NCBI GenBank assembly: GCA_020446815.1
Contig: JAGRDY010000018.1
Span: 62,001-126,000, forward strand
Origin: Paracoccaceae bacterium
Lineage (GTDB): Bacteria; Pseudomonadota; Alphaproteobacteria; Rhodobacterales; Rhodobacteraceae
Reading direction: 5' to 3'
Length of the DNA: 64,000 nucleotides
Shown here: one piece after another, positions 31,989-41,199 of the stretch
Layout: each line of letters starts with the position of its first letter
How positions within the stretch are numbered: position 1 is the stretch's first letter
Notes under the pieces: generated by a model
The model's input: the letters and a program-made list of their open reading frames with translations, nothing else
Told to the model about the DNA's origin: nothing
Database searches by the model: none
Program-made: the position numbers and the translations under genes

Positions 31989-34349
31989 ATGCCCCAAGTG
32001 ACCGAAATACTCGCGACGATGGACTACGGGCCCGCCCCCGAAGCCTCGGGCGAGGTGATGCAATGGCTGGCCGCCCGCCAGGAGTTCGGGCATTTCATCG
32101 GCGGGGCCTTCACCCGGCCCGGCAAGACATTCGCGGTGACCAACCCGGCCACGGGGGACCGGCTCGCCAGGGTCAGCCAGGGATCGCCCGGCGATGTCGC
32201 CGCTGCGGTCAAGGCCGCCCGCGCCGCGCAACCGGGCTGGGCGAAACTTCCCGGCCACGAACGGGCCAGGTGGCTCTATGCCCTTGCCCGCCATGTGCAG
32301 AAACGTCAACGCTTCCTCGCCGTTCTCGAAACGCTCGACAATGGCAAGCCGATCCGCGAAACCCGCGATATAGACGTGCCGCTGGTCGTCCGGCATTTCT
32401 ATCACCACGCCGGCTGGGCCGAGCTGCTCGAAGATGAATTCCCCGGATCGGTGGCGGTCGGCGTCTGCGGCCAGATCATCCCGTGGAACTTCCCTCTGCT
32501 GATGCTGGCCTGGAAGATCGCGCCGGCGCTGGCGGCGGGCAATACCGTGGTGCTGAAACCCGCCGAATACACGCCCCTGACCGCGCTTGCCTTTGCCGAA
32601 ATCTGCGCCGAGACCGGCCTGCCCGAGGGGGTGGTCAACATCGTGACCGGCGATGGCGGCACCGGTGCGGCGCTGGTCGGCGCCGAGGTGGACAAGATCG
32701 CCTTTACCGGTTCGACCGAAGTGGGCCGCCAGATCCGCAGGGCAACGGCGGGCACCGGCAAGAAGCTGACGCTGGAACTGGGCGGCAAATCGCCCTTCGT
32801 GGTCTTTGCCGATGCCGATCTCGATGCGGCGGTCGAAGGCGTGGTCGACGCGATCTGGTTCAATCAGGGCCAGGTCTGCTGCGCGGGCAGCCGCATCCTT
32901 GTGGCCGAGGCGGTCGAAAAACCCTTTGTCGCGCGCCTGACCGCGCGGCTGGCCCGGCTCCGCCTCGGCGATCCGCTGGACAAATCCACCGATATAGGCG
33001 CCATCGTCGATCCGGTGCAACTGACGCGCATCCGCGATCTGGTCGCCCAGGGTACCGCTCAGGGCGGGGTCCTGCATCAGGCCGACTGCGACCTGCCCGC
33101 GAGAGGCAGCTTTTTCGCCCCCGGCTTCATGACCAATGTCGCCCCCGCCAATATCCTGTCCGAGGTGGAGATTTTTGGCCCCGTCGCCACGCTCACCACT
33201 TTCCGCACCCCCGATGAGGCGGTGGCGCTGGCCAATAACACCCGCTACGGGCTGGCCGCCTCGATCTGGTCGGAAAACATCAATCTGGCGCTCGATATCG
33301 GTGCGCGGGTCAAGGCGGGTGTGGTGTGGATCAATTCGACCAACATCTTCGACGCAGGGGCCGGTTTCGGCGGCTACCGCGAAAGCGGCTTTGGCCGCGA
33401 AGGCGGGCGCGAAGGGATGCGCGAATATCTTTGCGCCCCGGCCCCGAAGGTGCGGCCCGAGGCGGAAACCGGGCGGCTCGATGCCGCGCCCGATCCGGCC
33501 ACCCCGGCCAAAGGCGGCCGCGCGGCCATCGACCGCACCGCCAAGATGTATATCGGCGGTGCGCAACAACGCCCCGACAGCGGCTATTGCTATGGCGTGC
33601 GGGGCAACAAGGGCCTGATCGGCCTTGCCGGCCTTGGCAACCGCAAGGATATCCGCAATGCCGTCGAGGCGGCGCACAGGGCCGCGGGCTGGGGCGGGGC
33701 GACCGGCCATGGCAGGGCGCAGGTGCTTTACTACATTGCCGAAAACCTCGCCGCCCGTGAGGCCGAATTCACCGCGCGGCTGACATCCGCAGGCGTTCCC
33801 AAGGCCGCCCGGGAGGTCGCCGCCACCATCCGCCGGGTGTTTTACTATGCCGCCCAGGCCGACAAGTTCGACGGCGCCGTGCATCAGACCAGATCGGCCC
33901 ATGTGACGCTGGCCATGCCCGAAGCCTTCGGCGTGATGGGCATCGCCTGTCCCGATGACGCGCCGCTGCTGGGCTTCGTCAGTCTCGTCCTTCCGGCGAT
34001 CGCCATGGGCAACCGGGTGGTGGCGATCCCCGCGCAGTCGATGCCGCTGGCCGCCACCGATCTTTATCAGGTCTTCGATACCTCCGACCTGCCGGGCGGC
34101 GTGGTCAATATCGTCACCGGGCCGCGTGACGATCTGGCCAGAGTCCTGGCCGATCACGATGACGTGGCCGCGATGTGGTACGCGGGATCGGCGCAGGGCG
34201 CGCGGATGGTCGAGGCGGCCAGCGCCGGAAATCTGAAAACCACCTGGACGCTGGCCAACCGCGACTGGCACGGCACCGATGGTCAGGGGCGCGAATTCTT
34301 GCTAAAGGCAACGCAGGTGAAAAACATCTGGATACCCTACGGCGAATGA
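31989..34349 (+). CDS. ALDH16-type two-domain aldehyde dehydrogenase
   Basis: A 786-residue protein. The first ~500 residues form a full aldehyde dehydrogenase with GQIIPWNFPLLMLAWKIAPALAAGNTVVLKPAE, LELGGKSPF (general-base Glu) and FNQGQVCCAGSRI (catalytic Cys). The remaining ~280 residues are a second ALDH-like domain without an active-site Cys motif (AAWYA and ALGxG-type residues are lost). This is the ALDH16 architecture, structurally known from a Loktanella enzyme. Next to deoC it probably oxidises acetaldehyde from deoxyribose. ATG 31989 is used; the longer frame from 31860 lacks family similarity. Confidence 0.86.
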   Translation: MPQVTEILATMDYGPAPEASGEVMQWLAARQEFGHFIGGAFTRPGKTFAVTNPATGDRLARVSQGSPGDVAAAVKAARAAQPGWAKLPGHERARWLYALARHVQKRQRFLAVLETLDNGKPIRETRDIDVPLVVRHFYHHAGWAELLEDEFPGSVAVGVCGQIIPWNFPLLMLAWKIAPALAAGNTVVLKPAEYTPLTALAFAEICAETGLPEGVVNIVTGDGGTGAALVGAEVDKIAFTGSTEVGRQIRRATAGTGKKLTLELGGKSPFVVFADADLDAAVEGVVDAIWFNQGQVCCAGSRILVAEAVEKPFVARLTARLARLRLGDPLDKSTDIGAIVDPVQLTRIRDLVAQGTAQGGVLHQADCDLPARGSFFAPGFMTNVAPANILSEVEIFGPVATLTTFRTPDEAVALANNTRYGLAASIWSENINLALDIGARVKAGVVWINSTNIFDAGAGFGGYRESGFGREGGREGMREYLCAPAPKVRPEAETGRLDAAPDPATPAKGGRAAIDRTAKMYIGGAQQRPDSGYCYGVRGNKGLIGLAGLGNRKDIRNAVEAAHRAAGWGGATGHGRAQVLYYIAENLAAREAEFTARLTSAGVPKAAREVAATIRRVFYYAAQADKFDGAVHQTRSAHVTLAMPEAFGVMGIACPDDAPLLGFVSLVLPAIAMGNRVVAIPAQSMPLAATDLYQVFDTSDLPGGVVNIVTGPRDDLARVLADHDDVAAMWYAGSAQGARMVEAASAGNLKTTWTLANRDWHGTDGQGREFLLKATQVKNIWIPYGE

Positions 34350-35044
34350 CCCAGCTTCAGTTTCCCGCCCCGGCCCCGGCCACCTTGCCGATTCGCGGCA
34401 GCGCCAAATCCTATGCCGTCGCGCGCATCTTCTGTGTCGGGCGCAACTATGCCGACCATGCGGCCGAATTCGGCAACCAGGTCGACCGCGACGCGCCGTT
34501 CTACTTTACCAAATGCCCCGTGCATATGGCCCGTTCGGGGGCGACTGTTCCCTATCCGCCGGCCACCGCGAACTACCACCATGAAATGGAATTCGCCGTG
34601 GCCCTGGGCACACCGGTATTCCGCGTAGCCGAAGACGCGGCCATGGCGGCGGTCTTCGGCTATGCCACAGCGCTCGACATGACGCGCCGCGATCTGCAGG
34701 CCAGGGCCAAGGAGGCGCGCAAACCCTGGGATATTTCCAAGGATTTCGAGAAAGGCGCCATCCTGGGGGCGATCACGCCGGCGACGGAATTCGGCAAGCC
34801 CGGGCCGCAGGCGATTTCGCTGCTGCTGAACGGCGAACCGGTGCAGCGCGCGCATCTGTCGGACATGGTCTGGCCGGTGCCCGCGATCATCGCCCATCTT
34901 TCGACGCTCTATCATCTCGGCCCCGGCGATCTGATCCTTACCGGCACACCCGCCGGGGTGGGGCCGGTCAGGCCCGGAGACAGGCTCGTGGGCGAGGTCG
35001 ACGGGCTGGCCCCGGTCGAACTGACGGTCGGCCCGCAAGAGTGA
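34346..35044 (+). CDS. Fumarylacetoacetate hydrolase family protein
   Basis: A 232-residue protein with the FAH core: IFCVGRNYADHA, the acidic metal site HHEMEFAVALG, TALDMTRRDLQ, WDISKDFEKGAILGAI and GDLILTGTPAGVGPV. The length fits fumarylpyruvate hydrolase or related acylpyruvase enzymes rather than the long eukaryotic form. ATG overlaps the ALDH stop (ATGA) and the stop overlaps the next gene's GTG, so the three are coupled. The true substrate is not known. Confidence 0.87.
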   Translation: MTQLQFPAPAPATLPIRGSAKSYAVARIFCVGRNYADHAAEFGNQVDRDAPFYFTKCPVHMARSGATVPYPPATANYHHEMEFAVALGTPVFRVAEDAAMAAVFGYATALDMTRRDLQARAKEARKPWDISKDFEKGAILGAITPATEFGKPGPQAISLLLNGEPVQRAHLSDMVWPVPAIIAHLSTLYHLGPGDLILTGTPAGVGPVRPGDRLVGEVDGLAPVELTVGPQE

Positions 35045-36483
35045 GCGCGACCCCGCCGCAATCGGGCGGAAACACTGCCGGCGGCAGGGCCGCACCATCC
35101 ATGACGCTGGCACGGGCACTGGCATTGGCACTGGCTGCATTTTCAGCGCCGCGGCCGGTGCTGGCCCATGCGTCCGAACGCATGGTGCTGCAAACCCTGC
35201 CCACCGGGTATTACATCGCCGGGGCCGGCGCGGCGGTGGCGCTGACCGCGCTGGTGGCGGCCCTGAGTGGCCGATTGCCCGCCTTCGTCCCGCACAGGCT
35301 TTTCATTCGCCCCGTCCTTCTTGGCGGGCAAGTGACAAGCTGGCTTTCCTGCGTGGCGCTGTTCATCCTGATCGCCGTCGGCTTGTGGGGCAGCCACGAC
35401 CCCCTGCGCAACCTGTTGCCGCTGACCGTCTGGACGGTGATCTGGGTCGCTCTCACGGTGGCCTGCGCGCTTTTCGGCAATCTCTGGCGCGATCTCGGCC
35501 CCTGGCGGGGGCCGGTGCGCAGCCTGCGCGCCACACTGGGCTGGCGCGGCGCGATTGGCCTGGCGCGCTGGGCCCACTGGCCGGCGGTGGCGGGTTATCT
35601 GGGCTTTGCCTGGTTTGAAATCGTCTCGCTGGCGCCCGACTCCCCTGCCTGGCTGGCAAAGGTGGTTCTGGGCTATTGGGTCTTGATTTTTGCCCTGGCC
35701 GTGGCAGAGGGCGAAGACTGGCTCGATCAGGGGGAATTCCTGACCGTCTATTTCGCCTTCATCGCCAGAATCGCGCCCTTCTGGGGGCAAGAGGCGGGCG
35801 GGCGGCTCAGCGTAATGGCGGGTCTGCCCGGTACCCGGGTTCTGGCCATGCCGGCGCTGCCCGCCAGCGGCATCGCCTTTGTCACGCTGGTGCTGGCTTC
35901 GGTCAGTTTCGACGGGCTGGCGCATAGTTTCTGGTGGCTCGGGCGGGTCGGCATCAACCCGCTGGAACATCCCGGTCGCTCCGCCGTCACGGGGATCAAC
36001 AGCATCGGCTTGCTGGCGGTCTGGGCACTCAGCGCGGCCACCATCCTTGCCACCATCGCGCTGGGCCTCAGACTGGCCGGGGCGGCGGATCTGCGCCAGC
36101 GGATCGGGCCGCTGATGCTTGCCTTCCTGCCCATCGCGGCGGGTTATCATATCGCCCACTATCTCGTGGCGCTGCTGACCGGCGGGCAATATCTGGTGGC
36201 CGCCCTCAGCGATCCGCTGGGCCGTGGCTGGGATCTCTTCGGGCTTGGCCCGCACTGGGTATCTTTCGGCTTCCTCGCCGACCGCTCGGGGGTGCGGGCC
36301 ATCTGGAACGCGCAATTCGCGGTCATTCTGGGTGCGCATCTTCTGGCGGTGATCCTCAGCTTGAAACTGGCGCGCAACGGTGACGGCGGCTTGCCGGGCC
36401 GGGCTCACCTGCCCGTCACCCTGCTGATGGTACTTTATACCTGCCTGGGACTCTGGCTGCTGGCGACGCCGACCGCGGGCTAG
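35041..36483 (+). CDS. Polytopic membrane protein of unknown function (resembles proteins annotated as fenitrothion hydrolase)
   Basis: A 480-residue protein with a signal-like segment (residues ~21-42, ending LAHA), then HASERMVLQTLPTGYYIAGAGAAVALTALVAAL and about ten further hydrophobic helices. The opening HASxR...LPxxYYIAGAGAAVALT looks like that of proteins labelled fenitrothion hydrolase in actinobacteria and others; this is pattern recall, and no hydrolase motif is visible. GTG 35041 overlaps the FAH stop (GTGA). It may be a transporter or heme/copper-associated membrane protein; the role is open. Confidence 0.65.
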   Translation: MSATPPQSGGNTAGGRAAPSMTLARALALALAAFSAPRPVLAHASERMVLQTLPTGYYIAGAGAAVALTALVAALSGRLPAFVPHRLFIRPVLLGGQVTSWLSCVALFILIAVGLWGSHDPLRNLLPLTVWTVIWVALTVACALFGNLWRDLGPWRGPVRSLRATLGWRGAIGLARWAHWPAVAGYLGFAWFEIVSLAPDSPAWLAKVVLGYWVLIFALAVAEGEDWLDQGEFLTVYFAFIARIAPFWGQEAGGRLSVMAGLPGTRVLAMPALPASGIAFVTLVLASVSFDGLAHSFWWLGRVGINPLEHPGRSAVTGINSIGLLAVWALSAATILATIALGLRLAGAADLRQRIGPLMLAFLPIAAGYHIAHYLVALLTGGQYLVAALSDPLGRGWDLFGLGPHWVSFGFLADRSGVRAIWNAQFAVILGAHLLAVILSLKLARNGDGGLPGRAHLPVTLLMVLYTCLGLWLLATPTAG

Positions 36484-36602
36484 GCGAAGGCCGCGTCACG
36501 CGGCTGAGAAATCCTTGGACTTTTCGCTGGCATATGCACATTCTGCCCCAAAGGCACCGGCGGCGAACGAGTTGTGCCAAACCCCAAGAGCGGAGATGAG
36601 AG

Positions 36603-37898
36603 ATGACCGGAAAACTGATCACCACGACGCCCACCCGGCGTTCCCTTCTCAAGGGGCTTGCCCTTGGCACCGGCGCCATCGCGGCGGGCTCGGCGCTGCC
36701 GCGCTTCGTGCAGGCGCAATCCTCGGCGACGATCAAGCTCGGCTTTCAGGTGCATCGCACCGGCATCGGCGCATCCTACGGGCGATGGTATGAACGGACC
36801 GCCAATGCGGCGCTGAAGGTGATCAACGATGGCGGCGGCATCAATGGCCGCCCGGTGGAACTGATCTTCGAGGATGACGGGACCGACCCGAAACGCGGCG
36901 CCGAGGTGGTCGAAAAGCTTGTAACCCAGGCCAAATGCGACATGATCCTGGGGACGCTCTTTTCGCATGTGGTGATGGGCTCGGCCCCGCGCGCGGGCGA
37001 ATTGAAGGTGCCCTATCTCGTCTGCTCGGAAGGCCACCATGTCGCGGCGGGGGCGTTGAACCGCTGGACGCTCCAGCCCAGCATCACCGATGTGAAAAGC
37101 CAGGTCAAGTCGATGGCCCCGTGGGTCACCGCGAACCTCGGCAAGAAGGTCACCATGGTGTTTCCCGACTACGCCTTCGGTCACGATCACCGCGATTACT
37201 TCACCGCCGCCGTCGTGGCGCAGGGCGGCGAGGTGATCAAACAGATCGCCATTCCCCCCACCGAAACCAATTTCACCCGTTATTTCCCGCAGATTCCGAA
37301 CGATACCGAAGTGTTGTATCACGTCATGGTCGGCCCGGCGGTTCTGACCTTCGTCAAGGAAATGGGTGAATTCTACGGCTCGGGGGCGCGGCCGGAAATC
37401 TTCGGCTTCATCGACAGCCTCGAAGCGGTCAGCATCGACAGCCCGGGCCTGGAATTTCTCGAAGGCACCCATTTCTGGGAAGGCTATCCGCGCTACAAAC
37501 AGGCCGACGCCTCCGAACACGAAACGTTTTACCGCGCCGCCGTCGGGGTCGATGACAATGGCGCGTCGGTGTCGGATCCGACGGATGTGTCGACCTATTC
37601 GCACATGTTCTCGACCTGGGAGACGCTTTTCGTGATCAAACAGATGATGGAAGAGTCGGGCTATCAGTCCACCACCGACCGGCAGGCCTTTGTCGAGGCG
37701 CTGGAGGCGACGGCGGGCTTCGACGAAAGCCAGGAACATCCGCAGGGGCCGAAAATATTCAACGGCAAGACCCATCAGGTCTTCGGCCTGCAATCCATCA
37801 CCAATCTTGCCGAGGGCAAGCTGACGCGCGTCCATCAGACGACGATGGAAGACGGCTTCTATCCCGACGAGACCGATTACACGACGCAAAGCTTCTGA
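36603..37898 (+). CDS. ABC transporter substrate-binding protein, branched-chain amino acid/urea type (LivK/UrtA-like)
   Basis: The 431-residue protein has a Tat-type signal peptide (TRRSLLKGLALGTGAIAAGSALPRFVQA). The mature domain shows the type I periplasmic binding fold: IKLGFQVHRTGIGASYGRWYERTANAALKVINDGGGINGRPVELIFEDDGTDP. It is the first gene of a five-gene ABC operon with LivH, M, G and F-like components. The ligand cannot be deduced; absence of an amidase or urease neighbour leaves an amide or amino acid equally possible. A 6-bp stem (GCCGCG/CGCGGC) lies in the 119-nt gap upstream. Confidence 0.88.
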   Translation: MTGKLITTTPTRRSLLKGLALGTGAIAAGSALPRFVQAQSSATIKLGFQVHRTGIGASYGRWYERTANAALKVINDGGGINGRPVELIFEDDGTDPKRGAEVVEKLVTQAKCDMILGTLFSHVVMGSAPRAGELKVPYLVCSEGHHVAAGALNRWTLQPSITDVKSQVKSMAPWVTANLGKKVTMVFPDYAFGHDHRDYFTAAVVAQGGEVIKQIAIPPTETNFTRYFPQIPNDTEVLYHVMVGPAVLTFVKEMGEFYGSGARPEIFGFIDSLEAVSIDSPGLEFLEGTHFWEGYPRYKQADASEHETFYRAAVGVDDNGASVSDPTDVSTYSHMFSTWETLFVIKQMMEESGYQSTTDRQAFVEALEATAGFDESQEHPQGPKIFNGKTHQVFGLQSITNLAEGKLTRVHQTTMEDGFYPDETDYTTQSF

Positions 37899-37941
37899 GT
37901 TCTTGAGGCGGGCGGGAGCTTCCCGCGCGGATGATTGCCCG

Positions 37942-38823
37942 GTGGATTTCGGACCCTTCCTGCTCTTGGCCCTGATGGAGGGTCTCGTCACCGCCGCCGT
38001 GCTGGCGCTGACCGCGTCGGGCCTGTCGCTGGTCTTCGGGATCATGCGGGTGGTCAATGTCGCGCATGGCGAATTCTTCATGCTGGGCGCGGTGCTGGCA
38101 TGGTTCGTGTCGGTATCGGTGCCGGGCCCGGCGCCGGTGGCCTTCGCCGTGGCGCTGCTGGTCTGTCCGCTGATCGTGGGGGCCATCGCGGCGCTGGCCG
38201 ACATTCTGGTGCTGAAACGGCTGAACTACGCGCCCGAGCCGACCATCGTGGCAACCATCGGCCTGCTTTACATCCTGCAACAGGCGGCGCTGAGCTTTTT
38301 CGGCCCCGATGCGCGGCCCGTGCCCGCGCCGTTCAGCTTTCGCATTCAACTGCCCTGGTTCGGCTACGCGGGCTACAAGCTTGTCGTCGTCGCCGCCGCG
38401 GGGCTCTTGCTGTTGGCGGTGTGGTTGATCCTGACCCGAACCAGGGCCGGGCTGATCATGCGCGCAACCCAGCAAGACCGCGATACCGCGCGCGCCTTCG
38501 GGATCAATGTCGACCGGGTCTACGCCGGGGTCTTCGCGATGGGCGCGGGGCTGGCGGCGGTCGCGGCGGTGCTGATCGTGCCGATCCGGCAGGCGCATTA
38601 CCTGATGGGGGGCGATCCGCTGCTCCTGTCGTTCATCGTGGTGATCATCGGGGGGCTCGGGTCGCTGCGCGGCACGCTCGTTGCGGCGCTTCTGATCGGC
38701 CTGTCGGATGGCGTCATCTCGACCTTCTTCGCCCCGACGCTGGCCAAGATCCTGGCGACACTGCTTGTCGCGATGGTGCTGGTGTTCCGCCCGCAGGGGC
38801 TTTTCGGAAAGCGCGCGCCATGA
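37942..38823 (+). CDS. Branched-chain amino acid-type ABC permease, LivH-like
   Basis: A 293-residue permease with about eight helices and the LivH pattern EGLVTAAVLALTASGLSLVFGIMRVVNVAHGEFFMLGA plus the EAA-like region RAGLIMRATQQDRDTARAFGINVDRVY. GTG 42 nt into the longest frame (37942) is my preferred start; a TTG at 37903 is possible. It overlaps the LivM-like gene by 4 nt. With that gene it forms the membrane channel. Confidence 0.87.
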   Translation: MDFGPFLLLALMEGLVTAAVLALTASGLSLVFGIMRVVNVAHGEFFMLGAVLAWFVSVSVPGPAPVAFAVALLVCPLIVGAIAALADILVLKRLNYAPEPTIVATIGLLYILQQAALSFFGPDARPVPAPFSFRIQLPWFGYAGYKLVVVAAAGLLLLAVWLILTRTRAGLIMRATQQDRDTARAFGINVDRVYAGVFAMGAGLAAVAAVLIVPIRQAHYLMGGDPLLLSFIVVIIGGLGSLRGTLVAALLIGLSDGVISTFFAPTLAKILATLLVAMVLVFRPQGLFGKRAP

Positions 38824-39761
38824 AGGCCGACAGGGCGCTTGTCTTGCATCTGGCGGTGCTGGCGGCGCTTTTGCTGGCGCATTTCCTGGCGCCCGCCTAT
38901 CACCATGCCAATCTTGCCCGGATCATGGTGCTGAGCATCTATGCGATGGGCTACAACATCGCCTTCGGCTATACCGGGCTGCTGAGTCTCGGTCATGCCC
39001 TGTTGTTCGGCGCCGGGCTCTACGGGGCGGGCATGGGGGTGATGCATCTGGGGCTGCCGGCCGGGCCGGGGCTGGTCGCGGGCACCTTCGCGGGCGGGCT
39101 GATGGCACTGGCGGTGGGCGTGCTGGCGCTGCGCACCACGGGTGTCGCCTTCATGATCGTGACGCTGATGTTCGCACAGGCCGGATATCTGGCGATCCTC
39201 TATTTCGGCCAGTGGACGCGCGGCGATGAGGGCATCGTCATCACCCGCGCCGCCCGCGCCATCGGGCCGATCGACCTTTCCGACGACGCCAGCCGCTATC
39301 TGGTGGCGCTGACCCTGTTCGCGGCCGCCCTGCTGGTCAATCTCGCGCTGGCCCGCTCATCCTGGGGGCGGGTGATGGTCGCGATGCGCGAGAACGAGGA
39401 AAGAAGCCGGATGCTCGGCTACAACCCTTTCGCGGTGAAACTGGCGGCGCTGGTCGTCTCGGGGCTTTATGCGGGCCTCGGCGGGGCGGCCTACGGGTTG
39501 ATGTTCGGCTATGTGGGGGCCAGCCTCGCCTCGGTGCAATACTCGATCTTGCCGCTGCTATATGTGCTGCTTGGCGGGGCGGGCACCGTGCTTGGCCCGT
39601 TCCTCGGGGCGCTGCTGATGTTCTACATCATCGATTACGCCAGTTCGCTTACCGATGCGCATCAGTTCGTCACCGGCGCGGCGCTGGTGCTTCTGGTGCT
39701 GTTCGCGCCCAGGGGGATATTGGGCGCAATTCGCGCGAAGGCGGCGACATGGCTGCCCTGA
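38820..39761 (+). CDS. Branched-chain amino acid-type ABC permease, LivM-like
   Basis: A 313-residue permease: MGYNIAFGYTGLLSLGHALLFGAGLYGAG and MVAMRENEERSRMLGYNPFAVKLAALVVSGLYAGLGGAAYG are LivM-type signatures. The ATGA overlap with the LivH-like gene and a 13-nt overlap with the ATPase gene indicate a coupled operon. Confidence 0.88.
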   Translation: MKADRALVLHLAVLAALLLAHFLAPAYHHANLARIMVLSIYAMGYNIAFGYTGLLSLGHALLFGAGLYGAGMGVMHLGLPAGPGLVAGTFAGGLMALAVGVLALRTTGVAFMIVTLMFAQAGYLAILYFGQWTRGDEGIVITRAARAIGPIDLSDDASRYLVALTLFAAALLVNLALARSSWGRVMVAMRENEERSRMLGYNPFAVKLAALVVSGLYAGLGGAAYGLMFGYVGASLASVQYSILPLLYVLLGGAGTVLGPFLGALLMFYIIDYASSLTDAHQFVTGAALVLLVLFAPRGILGAIRAKAATWLP

Positions 39762-40459
39762 CGCTGCTCGAGGCGCGCGGCCTGACCCGTCACTTCGACG
39801 GGCTGAAGGCGGTCGATGGCGTCGATTTCGACCTGCGCCAGGGCGAGATACACGCGCTCATCGGCCCCAATGGCGCGGGCAAGACCACCTTTGTCGGTCT
39901 GCTGTCGGGGCGCATCCCTGTGCAATCGGGCCGCATCCGCTTTGCCGGGCGCGACATCACCCGTCTTCCGGCCCATGCGCGGGTGCGCGCCGGCATCGCC
40001 TATACGTTCCAGATCACCCAGATCTATGCCGCCCTGAGCGTGTTCGACAACGTGGCGCTGGCGGTGCAGGGCCGCGGTTCGCGCCAGCGGGAGGCCGATA
40101 CGAACGCGGCGCTGGCCCGGGTCGGGCTGGAAAGCCGCGCCGGTCAGGTGGCCGGCACGCTCAGCTACGGCCACCAGCGGCTGCTGGAGGTGGCGATGGG
40201 TCTCGCGCTGCGGCCTCGGCTGCTGATCCTCGATGAACCGACCCAGGGGCTTGCCAATGACGAAATCGCGGTCTTCAAGACCTTGGTGCGCGGCGTCGTG
40301 CCCGAAGCGACGGTGCTTTTGATCGAACACAACATGGATGTGGTGATGGATCTTGCCCACCGCATCACGGTACTGAATTTCGGCACATTGCTGGCGCAGG
40401 GCACACCGGCCGAGATACGCGCCGACAAGGCGGTGCAGGCCGCCTATCTGGGGGACTGA
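39749..40459 (+). CDS. ABC transporter ATP-binding protein, LivG-like
   Basis: A 236-residue ATPase with Walker A GPNGAGKTT, the LivG-type insert RVRAGIAYTFQITQIYAALSVFDNV, signature LSYGHQRLLEVAMGLA (LSYGxQR in place of LSGGxQ, usual in LivG), and Walker B LLILDEPTQGL. It ends one base before the start of LivF. Confidence 0.92.
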   Translation: MAALTLLEARGLTRHFDGLKAVDGVDFDLRQGEIHALIGPNGAGKTTFVGLLSGRIPVQSGRIRFAGRDITRLPAHARVRAGIAYTFQITQIYAALSVFDNVALAVQGRGSRQREADTNAALARVGLESRAGQVAGTLSYGHQRLLEVAMGLALRPRLLILDEPTQGLANDEIAVFKTLVRGVVPEATVLLIEHNMDVVMDLAHRITVLNFGTLLAQGTPAEIRADKAVQAAYLGD

Positions 40460-41155
40460 ATGCTCACGCTCGATGGCATAACGGCAGGCTATGGCGCGGT
40501 GCGGGTGCTCAACGATCTGTCGCTGTCGGTGGCCGAACACGAGGTGCTTTGCGTGATGGGCCGCAACGGTGCCGGCAAATCGACGATGCTGAAGGCGATC
40601 GTTGGTGCGGTGCCCGTGTCGGCAGGAACGATCACCCTCGACGGTGCGCGCATCGACAGGCTGCCCGCCCATGAAGTGCCGCGCCAGGGCATCGGCTATG
40701 TGCCGCAGGGCAGGCGGCTCTTCGGCGATCTGACGGTGGCCGAGAATATCGAAATCGGCCTGATGACCCGCCGCCGCGGTGCCCGTGTGCGCGACAATGT
40801 GCTGTCGCTCTTTCCGCTTTTGCGCACCCGCCTGGGGCAGCGGGCGCGCACCCTGTCGGGTGGCGAACAGCAGATGCTGGCGATTGCCCGCGCGCTCTGT
40901 CTCGAACCCAAGGTGCTGCTGCTCGATGAGCCGACCGAAGGGCTGCAACCCTCGATGATCGCCCATATCCGCGAAACCGTTGTCGCGCTCAGATCCACCG
41001 GGGTGGCGACGATCCTCGTCGAACAGCGCGTCGATGCGGTGCTGGCCGTCGCCGACCGCGTGGCGTTCATGGTCGGCGGCACGGTCGTGGAAACCGCCGC
41101 GGCCAGCGGGCTGGCCAGGGACGCGGCGCAATTCGCGAAATATGTTGGGATCTGA
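40460..41155 (+). CDS. ABC transporter ATP-binding protein, LivF-like
   Basis: A 231-residue ATPase with Walker A GRNGAGKST, the characteristic YVPQGRRLFGDLTVAENIE, signature LSGGEQQML, and Walker B VLLLDEPTEGL. It is the second ATPase of the five-gene importer and the last gene of the operon. Confidence 0.92.
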   Translation: MLTLDGITAGYGAVRVLNDLSLSVAEHEVLCVMGRNGAGKSTMLKAIVGAVPVSAGTITLDGARIDRLPAHEVPRQGIGYVPQGRRLFGDLTVAENIEIGLMTRRRGARVRDNVLSLFPLLRTRLGQRARTLSGGEQQMLAIARALCLEPKVLLLDEPTEGLQPSMIAHIRETVVALRSTGVATILVEQRVDAVLAVADRVAFMVGGTVVETAAASGLARDAAQFAKYVGI

Positions 41156-41199
41156 TCGACGGCACTCGCCTTGTCACGGCCACTGGGTTAGAAGAAACC

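Noticed and set aside
30840-34271. A reverse-strand frame of 1143 codons opposite deoC and the ALDH16 gene
   Set aside because: It is rich in Gly, Arg, His and Asp without any domain pattern and lies opposite two well-supported genes; it is an artefact of high GC at third positions.
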